In this document: in pieces, positions 32,795 to 41,910 of the stretch
Numbering within the stretch: position 1 is the first letter of the stretch
How the letters are laid out: each line of letters starts with the position of its first letter
NCBI RefSeq assembly: GCF_001435375.1
Contig: NZ_AYYZ01000008.1
Span: 1-64,000 of the forward strand
Source of the DNA: Ligilactobacillus araffinosus DSM 20653
GTDB lineage: Bacteria > Bacillota > Bacilli > Lactobacillales > Lactobacillaceae
Length of the DNA: 64,000 nucleotides
Direction of reading: 5' to 3'
Notes under the pieces: model-generated
Told to the model about the DNA's origin: nothing
What the model saw: only the letters and a program-made list of their open reading frames with translations
Database searches by the model: none
Made by a program: the position numbers and the translations under genes

Positions 32795-33547
32795 ATGACG
32801 AAGAGATATAAAATTACAATTGCATATGACGGGACGAATTTTGCCGGTTTTCAATCTCAGCCCCACCAACGAACAGTGCAATCAGTTCTTGAACGGGCTG
32901 TGAATAAGATGAGCAAAAAGGACGAGTTCATCCCGATTTTTGGTTCTGGCCGAACTGATTCCGGGGTCCATGCATTGGGACAAGTCGTTCATTTTGATTT
33001 CCCGCATGAAATGAGTGCCGATAGCATGTTGAAGGCATTGAACAGTATGTTGCCGTTAGACTGTGTTGTGGTTGATTGCGAAATTGTCCCGGATGATTTT
33101 CATGCTCGGTTCACAACCCATGGCAAACGGTATATGTATCGTGTTAGTCAAAGCTATTTTGTTGACCCGTTTAAACGTAATTATACGGGGCATTACAAAT
33201 ATCCAGTCAACCTTGAAAAAATTAAGGCTGCGTTGCCAGACGTGATTGGAACTCACGATTTTACAAGCTTTTGTGCATCTGGCAGCAACGTTAAAAGTCA
33301 TGTGCGGACGATTTATGATGCGACAGTTCGGCGAGATGAAGTTCAGAATGAATTGATCTTTGAATTTGCAGGAAGCGGCTTTTTATATAATCAAGTTCGC
33401 ATTATGGTTGCCACGCTGCTTGAAATTGGGCGGGGAAAACGACCGGTGCATGATTTTTTAAGGTTATACGAAGTCAAAGACCGGAATGAGGCACGGGAAA
33501 CCGCTCCGGCTTCAGGATTATATTTAAAAGAAGTTTATTACGACTAA
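32795..33547 (+). CDS. truA: tRNA pseudouridine(38-40) synthase TruA
   Basis: 250 residues; isomerises uridines 38-40 in the anticodon arm. The catalytic aspartate lies in [19 protein letters not shown] and [13 protein letters not shown] are also present. It starts one base after the ecfT stop. The ecfA1A2T-truA-rplM-rpsI order is common in lactobacilli. Confidence 0.95.
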   Translation: MTKRYKITIAYDGTNFAGFQSQPHQRTVQSVLERAVNKMSKKDEFIPIFGSGRTDSGVHALGQVVHFDFPHEMSADSMLKALNSMLPLDCVVVDCEIVPDDFHARFTTHGKRYMYRVSQSYFVDPFKRNYTGHYKYPVNLEKIKAALPDVIGTHDFTSFCASGSNVKSHVRTIYDATVRRDEVQNELIFEFAGSGFLYNQVRIMVATLLEIGRGKRPVHDFLRLYEVKDRNEARETAPASGLYLKEVYYD

Positions 33548-33569
33548 AAGATAAAATTTCCTTGAAATA

Positions 33570-33598
33570 TTGACTAATAAAGGGATTAATCGTAATAT
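33570..33598 (+). promoter_or_regulatory. Promoter of rplM-rpsI
   Basis: TTGACT (33570-33575), 17-base spacer, TAATAT (33593-33598), followed by the L13 leader. Confidence 0.72.
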
Positions 33599-33605
33599 AG
33601 TACTT

Positions 33606-33665
33606 GGTATTGTTTGCCCCACAATAGCCCCGTTAAAACTATTGTATGTCAAACAAGCATAAAAG
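33606..33665 (+). ncRNA. L13 ribosomal protein leader
   Basis: The outer stem TTGTTTG (33610-33616) pairs with CAAACAA (33650-33656). The inner stem ACAATAG (33621-33627) pairs with CTATTGT (33639-33645). CCCC strands lie between and beside the stems. This arrangement just upstream of rplM matches the L13 leader known in Firmicutes, thought to bind L13 and repress its own operon. Confidence 0.8.
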
Positions 33666-33680
33666 ATGGAGGAATTAACC

Positions 33681-34124
33681 GTGCGTACAACATATATTGC
33701 AAAACCAGGTGAAGTAGAACGTAAATGGTATGTCGTAGATGCTACAGATGTTCCTTTGGGACGTTTATCTACAGTCGTTGCTTCAGTTTTACGTGGTAAG
33801 AACAAACCACAATTTACACCAAACGTTGATACAGGTGACTTTGTGATTGTTATCAATGCTGATAAGGTGGCATTAACAGGTAAGAAAGCCGAAAAGAAAG
33901 TATACTACCACCACACATTGCATCCAGGTGGATTGAAGGCACGCACAGCTGGTGATTACCGTGAAAAAGATCCAGAAAAATTAATCGAATTATCAGTTCG
34001 CGGCATGCTTCCAAAGGGTACTTTAGGTAAGCAACAACTTAAGAAGTTGCATGTATACCGTGGTGCAGAACACAAGCATGAAGCACAACAACCAGAAGTA
34101 TTAGACATCACAAACTTAATCTAG
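33681..34124 (+). CDS. rplM: 50S ribosomal protein L13
   Basis: 147 residues. [20 protein letters not shown] and [15 protein letters not shown] are typical. I choose GTG 33681 because GGAGG (33669-33673) is well spaced and the family starts MRTTY. An in-frame ATG five codons earlier overlaps the ribosome binding site. Confidence 0.95.
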   Translation: MRTTYIAKPGEVERKWYVVDATDVPLGRLSTVVASVLRGKNKPQFTPNVDTGDFVIVINADKVALTGKKAEKKVYYHHTLHPGGLKARTAGDYREKDPEKLIELSVRGMLPKGTLGKQQLKKLHVYRGAEHKHEAQQPEVLDITNLI

Positions 34125-34140
34125 TAGGAGGAATTTTAAA

Positions 34141-34533
34141 TTGGCTCAAGTACAATATCAAGGCACAGGCCGTCGTAAAAATTCCGTTGCTCGTGTTCGT
34201 TTAGTTCCTGGTTCAGGAAAAATCACGATGAACGGTAAACCAGCAGAAGAATACATTCCATTTGCAAACTTACGTGAAGTTATGATCGCTCCATTTAAGG
34301 TTACTGAAACAGAAGGTCAATACGATGTTTTAGTTAACGTTAATGGCGGTGGCTTCTCAGGTCAAGCCGGTGCAACTCGTCACGGAATTGCACGTGCTTT
34401 ACTTCAAGTTGACCCAGACTTCCGTCCTGCATTAAAGAAGAGCGGTTTATTAACACGTGACGCTCGGATGAAGGAACGTCGGAAACCAGGTCTTAAGAAA
34501 GCTCGTAAGGCTTCACAATTCTCAAAGCGTTAA
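34141..34533 (+). CDS. rpsI: 30S ribosomal protein S9
   Basis: 130 residues. [16 protein letters not shown], and the basic tail ending FSKR whose last arginine touches P-site tRNA. TTG start behind AGGAGG. Followed by a terminator, which closes the core region. Confidence 0.96.
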   Translation: MAQVQYQGTGRRKNSVARVRLVPGSGKITMNGKPAEEYIPFANLREVMIAPFKVTETEGQYDVLVNVNGGGFSGQAGATRHGIARALLQVDPDFRPALKKSGLLTRDARMKERRKPGLKKARKASQFSKR

Positions 34534-34554
34534 TATTACTTCATATTATCGAAC

Positions 34555-34585
34555 AAAGGTCATGGATTTTGTCCATGGCTTTTTT
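34555..34585 (+). terminator. Terminator of rplM-rpsI
   Basis: AAAGGTCATGGA/TCCATGGCTTT stem with one bulged G, loop TTTTG, T-tract. Confidence 0.85.
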
Positions 34586-34626
34586 ATTATATTTTTAATA
34601 TTTAGTTAATTACGATTAATCAAGTG

Positions 34627-34656
34627 TTGAAAACTAGATTTTAGTTAAGATATAAT
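34627..34656 (+). promoter_or_regulatory. Promoter of the telA locus
   Basis: TTGAAA (34627-34632), 18-base spacer and a perfect TATAAT (34651-34656), about 55 bases before telA. It is the only clear promoter seen before the tightly packed genes down to 41062, so these may form one operon. Confidence 0.68.
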
Positions 34657-34711
34657 TTTTACTAGTTAATTTTATGAATTTTTAATGAAGATATTAGAGG
34701 GAGATTTATAT

Positions 34712-35851
34712 ATGGATAATGAGGGCAAATCATTAACAGTAACCCAAGGTCAATCTTTACCAACTGCAACGACTGTTAAAGATGAAGACCTATTAAAGAT
34801 TAAATCAAAATTAACGCCGGAACAGTTAGTTCAAGCACAAAACTATGCGGTAGCGTTAAAAGATTCACGGCAAAACGCAATTACCGATTACGGTAAGGAA
34901 GTTCAAGATAAAATGTCGCAATTTACTGACGAAGTGATTGGTAATGTCAAAAGCAAGGAAGTCGGTGAAATTGGCGATACCCTTCAAAGTTTAGTTACTA
35001 GCTTAAACAGTGCAGACCCCGAAAAGCTTTCCGGTGATAAGAAACCGAAAATTTTCCGGCTATTCAAAAAAATTAAGGATTCCGTTTTTGAAATGACGGC
35101 GAAGTATCAAGAAGTCAGTGCGCAAATCGGAAAAATCGCAACCAAACTTGAAAATCAAGAAAATGATTTGTTGAAAAATAACGATATGCTGGATGAAATG
35201 TATACAGCTAATCAAAAATATTTCCAACAATTAAATACCTTGATTGTCGGCGGTCAAATTCGGCGGGATGAATTGAATAAGGAAATGGCTGCGCTTCAAG
35301 CAAATGTGGATGCTGGCAATGCAGATCAAATGGATGTTCAAAACCTTCAAGATATGAAAGCGCAAGCTGATCGGTTAGATCACCGCTTATCAGATTTAAT
35401 GCTGACGCGGGAAATTACGATTCAGCAAGCTCCTCAGATCCGGTTGATTCAAAATAATAACTCAGTTTTAAGTGAAAAGATTCACTCATCGATCACAACA
35501 GCAATTCCATTGTGGAAAAATCAGGTGGCAATTGCATTGTCATTGTTAAGTCAAAAAGATGCAGTTAAAGCACAAGATGCAGTCGCAAATACCACGAATG
35601 AATTATTGAAAAAGAATAGTGAAATGTTGCATGAATCAACGGTGGATGTCGCCAAAGCTTCACAACGCGGTTTAGTAGATGTCGATACGTTGAAAGAAAC
35701 TCAAGAAAACTTAATCTCAACAATTCAAGAAGTAATGCAGATTCAAAGTGAAGGAACCCAAAAGCGCCAAGCAATTGAAGGTGAATTAGCGCAAATGGAA
35801 GACCATCTGAAAACCGCTTTGATTCCTTCTGATTCAAAGACGGAGCAATAA
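34712..35851 (+). CDS. TelA/YaaN (toxic anion resistance) family protein
   Basis: About 379 mostly helical, charged residues without membrane segments. Stretches such as NDMLDEMYTANQKYFQQL and LTREITIQQAPQIRLIQNNN are characteristic of the TelA/KlaA family (tellurite resistance; YaaN in Bacillus). ATG 34712 is chosen because GAGGGAGA lies upstream; an ATG nine codons earlier precedes that site. The biochemical activity is not known. In Bacillus subtilis yaaN lies beside xpaC, and here telA is likewise followed by XpaC-like genes, which supports a shared envelope-stress role. Confidence 0.85.
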   Translation: MDNEGKSLTVTQGQSLPTATTVKDEDLLKIKSKLTPEQLVQAQNYAVALKDSRQNAITDYGKEVQDKMSQFTDEVIGNVKSKEVGEIGDTLQSLVTSLNSADPEKLSGDKKPKIFRLFKKIKDSVFEMTAKYQEVSAQIGKIATKLENQENDLLKNNDMLDEMYTANQKYFQQLNTLIVGGQIRRDELNKEMAALQANVDAGNADQMDVQNLQDMKAQADRLDHRLSDLMLTREITIQQAPQIRLIQNNNSVLSEKIHSSITTAIPLWKNQVAIALSLLSQKDAVKAQDAVANTTNELLKKNSEMLHESTVDVAKASQRGLVDVDTLKETQENLISTIQEVMQIQSEGTQKRQAIEGELAQMEDHLKTALIPSDSKTEQ

Positions 35852-35855
35852 AGCG

Positions 35856-37052
35856 ATGAAAAGAGAATATCAAAGTGTTGTTCATTATGAAAAGGAAAAT
35901 AAATCGACTCTTGCGTTAGGAATTTCAATTTTTGTTTTTGTATTGGGATTAGTATCAGCATTAGTTGAAATGCAGATTAAATGGGTGGATAGCTATCAAG
36001 GATGGTATAGTCGATGCCTGGGTATATGTGTAATGATTACAGTCTTTTTTACAATTTGGGGGTTAGCTTGTTCATATAAGAAATCTCAGAACGCAATTGC
36101 TTTTGCAATTGATAGTAATGACCAAGGGGTTTGGATTAATTCGGGATGGCAAAGCCGGATGATTTATGTTCCCTTTTCAATGTTAGAAATTAAATTTACT
36201 CATGGAATGATAACTTTTAAATATCAAAAGGCATTTTTTTATAACAAAAAAAGTAAATTGAGAATGCGGTCACTAGGAAATGAAAGCCTGCGAGTAACTG
36301 CTGTTAATAGGAATGAGTTAAGAAATTTCGTTGCACAATTTAATCAATTAACAAGTCATGATAAAAATATCAAACTTCCTCAAAAAGCAAAAGCAACATC
36401 AGTATTGGTAAAATATGAACCAATGTTTGGAAAAGGTTTGTTATTTACCGGATTAATATTGATGCTTACTTTAATATGCGGTTTAGGATCAGGCAGCGGA
36501 AGTTCTGATGATTCTAATCATGATACATCAGACACGGGAACAAGAAGTACAGAATATATTAAATACAATGATTTAAAATTTAATAAGGTGTATGCTACTA
36601 AGAAATTTAATTTTGTAATAAATAAAGGGTATCGAGCTAAAACGGCACAAAATAAACAAGTTGTAATTTTTAATGTAACAGTATCAGCAAAAAATAAGTA
36701 TGATTATCTTGATAAAGATGATTTTTATATTACAACTGATAAAGATATTATTTCAGATGGGACAGATTATGCTCATAACCCAATGAATTCAACGTTTATT
36801 ATGGTTGGGGGCAAGGAAACTCCAGTTGTTAATCAGATGAATGATGATCAAAATTACTGTGATCCGGCATTTGAAAGTGAAGGTACTAATAAAAAAACAA
36901 TGAACATTGTGTTTAATCTTTCAGAACCTAAGAAATCAAATTATTTTATTTATAGTGCATTTAATTTGGATTCTGAGCCTAATGATAAAGACGATGATCG
37001 ACCATCTTATATTTTAAAATTTGATCCTCAAAAATTGGAGGCCTTACAGTAA
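35856..37052 (+). CDS. Module copy 1, protein A: three-helix membrane protein with extracytoplasmic domain
   Basis: 398 residues, no family I can name. Predicted helices lie near residues 18-38, 54-74 and 193-212. A 110-residue presumably cytoplasmic beta-rich segment between helices two and three (MIYVPFSMLEIKF...KYQKAFF) looks like a bacterial PH-type fold, by pattern only. After helix three come a Gly/Ser/Asp-rich linker and an extracytoplasmic domain of about 165 residues (LKFNKVYATKKFNF...KFDPQKLEAL) with the feel of DUF4352/DUF5067 domains. It starts five bases after telA and overlaps B by one base (TAATG). It is homologous along its length to 38467-39696. Confidence 0.75.
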   Translation: MKREYQSVVHYEKENKSTLALGISIFVFVLGLVSALVEMQIKWVDSYQGWYSRCLGICVMITVFFTIWGLACSYKKSQNAIAFAIDSNDQGVWINSGWQSRMIYVPFSMLEIKFTHGMITFKYQKAFFYNKKSKLRMRSLGNESLRVTAVNRNELRNFVAQFNQLTSHDKNIKLPQKAKATSVLVKYEPMFGKGLLFTGLILMLTLICGLGSGSGSSDDSNHDTSDTGTRSTEYIKYNDLKFNKVYATKKFNFVINKGYRAKTAQNKQVVIFNVTVSAKNKYDYLDKDDFYITTDKDIISDGTDYAHNPMNSTFIMVGGKETPVVNQMNDDQNYCDPAFESEGTNKKTMNIVFNLSEPKKSNYFIYSAFNLDSEPNDKDDDRPSYILKFDPQKLEALQ

Positions 37053-37660
37053 TGAAAAGGATATGTTATTTACTTTCAGCCGTTTTAATGATGTTTTTTT
37101 CAATTGGAAGTATCGACGCTACTGATGTAAGTAGTAGTCAAAGCCAAGTGAATAATAATGATATATATGCATTTCATCCGTTAAATAAAGTTAAATTTGG
37201 TGATGAAAGTATAGAGTTTAAGATTCTAGGATATCAATACCTTAAAGACCCGTTGCCATCATCAAACGATCACGCTCGCATTCTTCTAGTAAAATGTCAA
37301 ATTAATACAGATGACTTAGATAGTGATGAGGCTAAGTATGCATATGTAAGCAACGATTTTTTAAAGGTTTACGATAATAACAGTGAAGCAACAAGAATAA
37401 ATGTTGAATTTTCAAAAAAGCGTCTTCAACGGCCACCTTTTAATTATGTACGAGATTCGCTTTCACATATAAGTGAAAATAAAACGTATGAATTTGATAT
37501 ATGCAGTATCGTGTACCCTTATGATGATATTGAACTTAAATTTGCTCCAAATGATGGCTCTAATGGAGAAAAAATAAAGATTCACCAAGTTAAAAGTTCT
37601 AATGGAGTAGTTATGGATTCCCAAGATGTATTAGCAAACTATGGACAGGAGGGAAAATAA
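37052..37660 (+). CDS. Module copy 1, protein B: secreted protein
   Basis: 202 residues. The N-terminus KRICYLLSAVLMMFFSIGS is a signal peptide with probable cleavage near IDA-TD, and no lipobox is evident. The mature part contains HPLNKVKFGDESIEFKILGYQY and YEFDICSIVYPYDDIELKF, a beta-sandwich-like pattern resembling DUF4352/DUF5067 extracellular domains. No function is known. It overlaps the end of A and abuts C with no gap. Clear homologue of 39696-40280. Confidence 0.72.
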   Translation: MKRICYLLSAVLMMFFSIGSIDATDVSSSQSQVNNNDIYAFHPLNKVKFGDESIEFKILGYQYLKDPLPSSNDHARILLVKCQINTDDLDSDEAKYAYVSNDFLKVYDNNSEATRINVEFSKKRLQRPPFNYVRDSLSHISENKTYEFDICSIVYPYDDIELKFAPNDGSNGEKIKIHQVKSSNGVVMDSQDVLANYGQEGK

Positions 37661-38452
37661 ATGCGGCGCATGATTGACAATTTTCGACCGGTTCAAATTG
37701 GAACGGCATTAATTTTATTGATCCTTTCTTTTGTTTTAAACACAGATGGAGTAATTTTCCCCGTTTATATGGTGGCGGTTATAGGGAGTTTATTGTTTTT
37801 TAGTCCATTTGAATCATATATGATTGTAGGTCCAATATTAACAATTATCAGCACAATGATGGTTTTTGGTTCGCGAATAATCAAGGAAGGGGATGGTTTT
37901 TTAATCCTCACTTTTATGTTGACAATTTTTATCTTAATTATAGGAGGAACGATATGTTTCGCTCGCCGGCTTGTTATGATTCGAAAGCTCAGAAAATATC
38001 CCGGAATTGTTAACAGTTTATCAGATGACAAGCTGCATTTTAATGAAGAGAAGCTACGCGAATCGAAGCTTTCAGCTGAAGAACTTTCCTTTTTCAAAAA
38101 TGAAATGCGGAAATACTATAAGAGTTATCAATATCTCCAATCCGTAAAAGACTTGATGGAACATAAAGTTGATTCGTACGATAAGGATTTAACAATGATC
38201 CATGCGATTTTCAATGAACTGATTGATTCACCACGGATGTTATTGAAAATGAATGAATTTTTATATTCGCATCTGAAAGACTATGTGGATAAGGTCAAAG
38301 CAATTGTGGATCTAGACGATAACGTGGTGGAATCGAATGAGGATAAACAGTTAATTGAAAATGCCAAAAATCAATTAGCCACGATTTCACATCAATTCCG
38401 GGATGATTTTATTCAGGTAACGGAAGATGAGCGGAATGCGTTAAAGGGGTAA
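37661..38452 (+). CDS. Module copy 1, protein C: XpaC-like membrane protein
   Basis: 263 residues. About 110 residues with three or four hydrophobic helices are followed by a soluble helical domain (KLHFNEEKLRESKLS...SYDKDLTMIHAIFNELI...FLYSHLKDYVDKVKAIV) that resembles XpaC, the so-called 5-bromo-4-chloroindolyl phosphate hydrolysis family. XpaC and TelA proteins are neighbours in bacilli. ATG behind GGAGGG. The last 236 bases of this gene are nearly identical to the end of the second copy. Confidence 0.75.
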   Translation: MRRMIDNFRPVQIGTALILLILSFVLNTDGVIFPVYMVAVIGSLLFFSPFESYMIVGPILTIISTMMVFGSRIIKEGDGFLILTFMLTIFILIIGGTICFARRLVMIRKLRKYPGIVNSLSDDKLHFNEEKLRESKLSAEELSFFKNEMRKYYKSYQYLQSVKDLMEHKVDSYDKDLTMIHAIFNELIDSPRMLLKMNEFLYSHLKDYVDKVKAIVDLDDNVVESNEDKQLIENAKNQLATISHQFRDDFIQVTEDERNALKG

Positions 38453-38456
38453 CGGA
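38221..38456 (+). repeat. Direct repeat, copy 1 (3' end of C)
   Basis: Repeats at 40831-41066, an offset of 2610 bases. Bases 38221-38260 are identical, four differences lie within 38261-38275, and 38276-38456 (181 bases, including the stop and AACGGA beyond it) are identical to 40886-41066. Confidence 0.95.
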
Positions 38457-38466
38457 GCAAGTTGAA

Positions 38467-39696
38467 ATGAAAAAAATTTATCAAAATGAAGTTTATTACA
38501 AGGAAAAAGAATTACGTAGAAATTCAAGAATGATTTGGGAAGTTTTCCAAAATACATCTTTTTGGATAATTGTAGTTGCTGGTATCCTTCTTTTAGGAGT
38601 TGCCCAATTTTTATGGAAGTTTATTAATGCCAGTCCAAATTGGCGAAGTGCAATTAATAATTCCTTCTTTATAGTAATTGTGGCTTTTATTGGATGGACA
38701 GTTTTTACGCTAATAAAGATACAAAAAAGTAGAATTGCTTTTGCATTTGACGAGGATTTTCGTGGAATTTGGTTAAATTCTTTTTTTGGCTTAAAAATGA
38801 TTTACATTCCATTGTCAATGTTACGGATTTCGGTTTCAAGTGAAACGCTTAAAATTAAATACCAAAAAGCTTTTTACTTTAATGTTCAAAATAAAGTTCG
38901 AATTATTAATGGTGGAAGTAAGAAAGTTACTACTAGTCGGTTACAGAAGGATCAGTCAGAAGAATTTATTGATCGGTATAATGAATTGACAACTAACGAT
39001 AATAAAGTCCAACTTGATGAAGTTGAAAAAGATTCTTTAAAACTTTCATCAAGTTTAATTGGATATATAGGAATTGCAGGTTTAGCATTAGTTGTGTATA
39101 CTTCACCTTATTTTGGAAATAATAACCAAGATTCGGTTGCTAATTTTAGTTTAATTGGATCGAATAAGAGTACAAAATATGTAAAGTTTCAAAACCTTAA
39201 GTTAAATCATACTTATTCAACTAAGGCGATTGATTTTAAAGTTAATAAAGCATATAAGGCACATACTTTGAAAAATAAAGAGGTTGCTATTTTTAATGTC
39301 AGTGTTAATTATAAGAGAAGTGATATTTCATTAGATACAGATCCATTTATGGAATCTAATACCCTGAGTTTTATTGCTAATCGAAACGATGAGCTTGAAG
39401 AAGATAACTCTGATAGAACTCAAGATCCGTTGACATCAACCGTAATTAAGATCGATGGGCAATCAATGCCGGTTATCAATCAATTAAATACAGGAGAAAA
39501 TGGATATTGCCTTTTTGGACCAAGGGATTCTAAGAGTGCAAATTATAATATTGTTTTTGATATTAAAGATACAAACAAGAGTAATTACCTTATATACAAT
39601 GCTTTTGGACTTTATTGGAAGCCCGATAATAAAAATTCAGACTTTCCAATGTATGTATTGAGGTTTGATCCAAATAGATTAGAGGAAATTAAGTAA
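38467..39696 (+). CDS. Module copy 2, protein A'
   Basis: 409 residues; same layout as copy 1. Helices lie near residues 31-50, 67-84 and 196-212, with a cytoplasmic segment (MIYIPLSMLRISVS...KYQKAFYF) between the second and third. An extracytoplasmic domain (LKLNHTYSTKAIDFKVNKAYK...RFDPNRLEEIK) ends the protein. The match to copy 1 is obvious but patchy, so the duplication is old apart from the C ends. ATG behind CGGAGC, part of which lies in the repeated AACGGA. It overlaps B' by one base. Confidence 0.74.
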   Translation: MKKIYQNEVYYKEKELRRNSRMIWEVFQNTSFWIIVVAGILLLGVAQFLWKFINASPNWRSAINNSFFIVIVAFIGWTVFTLIKIQKSRIAFAFDEDFRGIWLNSFFGLKMIYIPLSMLRISVSSETLKIKYQKAFYFNVQNKVRIINGGSKKVTTSRLQKDQSEEFIDRYNELTTNDNKVQLDEVEKDSLKLSSSLIGYIGIAGLALVVYTSPYFGNNNQDSVANFSLIGSNKSTKYVKFQNLKLNHTYSTKAIDFKVNKAYKAHTLKNKEVAIFNVSVNYKRSDISLDTDPFMESNTLSFIANRNDELEEDNSDRTQDPLTSTVIKIDGQSMPVINQLNTGENGYCLFGPRDSKSANYNIVFDIKDTNKSNYLIYNAFGLYWKPDNKNSDFPMYVLRFDPNRLEEIK

Positions 39697-40280
39697 TGAA
39701 AAAAGTAATTTTAGGAATGTTATCATTAATTTTGTTAATCATTACGTTAGCTGGAAAGCCGCTAAGTGCCTCAGATGACTTTTATAATAATCATCCTCTT
39801 AATGAAACTTTTAAAGATAACGATGGAATTGAATATAAGATTACAGGATATCAGTATGTGAAAAATCCTCGACCGTCAGGAAATAAACATGCTCGTTTTT
39901 TAATAATCCACTGTGAGGTTAATACAAATGGCTGGGATCAGAAAAAGCTTCAATATCAAGAAATTTCAACATCAAATATTAAAATTCTTGATAATAAAGG
40001 AGAAACTGAAACGAATTTGGTTGGAGACGCAATTTCAAAAGATAAATTAGCACAACCCCCATTTCAAAATGTTGAAAACGATAATGAAATAAATAATTTA
40101 AAGCCTAATCAAACATATAAATTTGATATATGCGGGGTTGTTTTTCCTTACGATTTAATAACACTTGATTTTAACAATGGAACCCGTTTTGTTGATATTC
40201 ATCGACCAAAATCGAAAAATAAAATAACGTTGACTTCTGATGATTCATTAGCAACATATGCAAAGGAGGATGCAAAGTGA
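39696..40280 (+). CDS. Module copy 2, protein B' (secreted)
   Basis: 194 residues. Signal peptide KKVILGMLSLILLIITLAG with probable cleavage at LSA-SD. The mature part keeps landmarks of copy 1: HPLN, GYQYVKNPRPS, KHARFLIIHCEVNT, QPPF, TYKFDICGVVFPYD. Function unknown. It starts in the TAATG of A' and overlaps C' by four bases (GTGA). Confidence 0.72.
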   Translation: MKKVILGMLSLILLIITLAGKPLSASDDFYNNHPLNETFKDNDGIEYKITGYQYVKNPRPSGNKHARFLIIHCEVNTNGWDQKKLQYQEISTSNIKILDNKGETETNLVGDAISKDKLAQPPFQNVENDNEINNLKPNQTYKFDICGVVFPYDLITLDFNNGTRFVDIHRPKSKNKITLTSDDSLATYAKEDAK

Positions 40281-41062
40281 AGGATGTGATTAAGAACATT
40301 AGGCCCATTCGAATGATTGTTGCATTTGTTTTGTTTATTTTATTTTTTCTAACTTCTTCAGAAGGGAACTTTTTACCAGTTTACATGTTAACGGTGTTGA
40401 TTAGTTTAATATTTTTCAGCATTTTTCAATCGTATTTTTTAATTGCACCGACATTAACAATTTTAGGAGTTTTGGCAACTTGTTTTCAGGAAATTCTTAA
40501 AAATCAGAATTATCAAAAGTCGTTATTAATGATCATTATATTGCTTGTAACAGGAGTTGTTATCGCAGGAATTAAATATTTTATTCAATTGCGACAACTT
40601 GGAAAATATTCAGAAATTGTTAATGGTTTTTCAAATGATAAACTTCATTTTAACGAAGAAAAATTACGGGCTTCGCATCTTTCAAATGATGAATTATCAT
40701 TTTTTAAAACTGAAATGCGAAAATATTATAAAGATTACCAATATTTAGAATCTGTAAAGATTATCATGGAACATAAGTTAGAATCTTATGATAAGGATTT
40801 GGCAGTTATTCATGCCATTTTCAACGAACTGATTGATTCACCACGGATGTTATTGAAAATGAATGAATTTTTATACTCGCACTTAAAAGACTATGTGGAT
40901 AAGGTCAAAGCAATTGTGGATCTAGACGATAACGTGGTGGAATCGAATGAGGATAAACAGTTAATTGAAAATGCCAAAAATCAATTAGCCACGATTTCAC
41001 ATCAATTCCGGGATGATTTTATTCAGGTAACGGAAGATGAGCGGAATGCGTTAAAGGGGTAA
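40277..41062 (+). CDS. Module copy 2, protein C' (XpaC-like)
   Basis: 261 residues. The membrane half has diverged strongly from copy 1, but from KLHFNEEKLRASHLS onwards the proteins are close, and the last 78 or so residues are identical. GTG start behind AAAGGAGG (40262-40269). No terminator is visible directly after it. Confidence 0.75.
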   Translation: MKDVIKNIRPIRMIVAFVLFILFFLTSSEGNFLPVYMLTVLISLIFFSIFQSYFLIAPTLTILGVLATCFQEILKNQNYQKSLLMIIILLVTGVVIAGIKYFIQLRQLGKYSEIVNGFSNDKLHFNEEKLRASHLSNDELSFFKTEMRKYYKDYQYLESVKIIMEHKLESYDKDLAVIHAIFNELIDSPRMLLKMNEFLYSHLKDYVDKVKAIVDLDDNVVESNEDKQLIENAKNQLATISHQFRDDFIQVTEDERNALKG

Positions 41063-41066
41063 CGGA
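40831..41066 (+). repeat. Direct repeat, copy 2 (3' end of C')
   Basis: Partner of 38221-38456; see that entry. The identical tract stops six or so bases after the stop codon. Confidence 0.95.
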
Positions 41067-41204
41067 ATATGTAAGGTGGAAGATTGGTTGATATGATTCA
41101 TCGAATCAATTGTTCCAGGAGCAGGGACTGTTGCAGATACGGAGCTGTAAGATTAATTGTATGAAGTATCATTTCAGATAAATTTATTGATAAGGAATAG
41201 GAAG

Positions 41205-41891
41205 ATGAAAAAAACATTTTATTTTACTCTAACGTATTTTATATGTTTTGTATATTTGTTAATTGCTATTAAGTGTTATTTAACAGCATTTAATGCTATT
41301 AAATTATCAATGTTATTTGATGGTGAAGGAAAATATTTAGCTATTAAATATGGAATAACTTCACTTATTGCAACATGTTTAATGTCTCTCATCAAGAAAA
41401 AACATCTTTGGGAAATTCCTTTAATGATTATACTAACAGTAATTAATATATGGGGATTATCAGGGATGACTGCAGTAATTGGTAGTATCTTAAAATATTT
41501 GGGAATATATAATTTATTTATTTACCAAATACTGCTAGTTACAGGAATAGTATTTATTTTAAATTTTATATACGGAATACTATCAACGCATAATTTAAAT
41601 AATTTTAAATTTATGACAGTATTCGGCGGAATTTGCTTAGTGCTAATATTAATAATGAATATGGCTAATGTAAAATATCGATTTTTACGTATTATTGTGG
41701 ATGTTTTGATCTTAATATGGTTTTCATATGGTGTTGCGCAGGATAGTCAAAAAACACTTAAAGATTATGAAAAGATATCTAATAATACAGAGATGTGGTT
41801 ATATGCCTTAGAAAATGCAGATTTTTTATGTAGTGATTTAATATTTGTATTTGGTCAATTAATGAACTTGGTGATTGATGAAGAAAAATAA
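41205..41891 (+). CDS. AT-rich multi-pass membrane protein of unknown family
   Basis: About 229 residues with six or seven hydrophobic helices. The C-terminal pattern (hydrophobic helix, SYGVAQDSQKTLKDY, then an acidic helix) faintly recalls Bax inhibitor-1 proteins, but I would not assign it. ATG 41205 is preferred because AGGAATAGG lies upstream; a TTG 16 codons earlier has none. ATA, AAT and TTA codons are far more frequent than in neighbouring core genes, which suggests foreign origin. The 142 bases before it carry no gene. Confidence 0.62.
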   Translation: MKKTFYFTLTYFICFVYLLIAIKCYLTAFNAIKLSMLFDGEGKYLAIKYGITSLIATCLMSLIKKKHLWEIPLMIILTVINIWGLSGMTAVIGSILKYLGIYNLFIYQILLVTGIVFILNFIYGILSTHNLNNFKFMTVFGGICLVLILIMNMANVKYRFLRIIVDVLILIWFSYGVAQDSQKTLKDYEKISNNTEMWLYALENADFLCSDLIFVFGQLMNLVIDEEK

Positions 41892-41910
41892 ATTAAGGGC
41901 GATACTACAT

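Noticed and set aside
38221-41066. Insertion sequence as the source of the repeated segment
   Set aside because: The repeat lies within coding sequence of two homologous genes and carries no transposase or terminal repeats; module duplication explains it.
41063-41204. A gene or mobile element end in the gap after module copy 2
   Set aside because: Apart from the last few bases of the direct repeat I see no terminal inverted repeats, target duplication or coding frame with a ribosome binding site.
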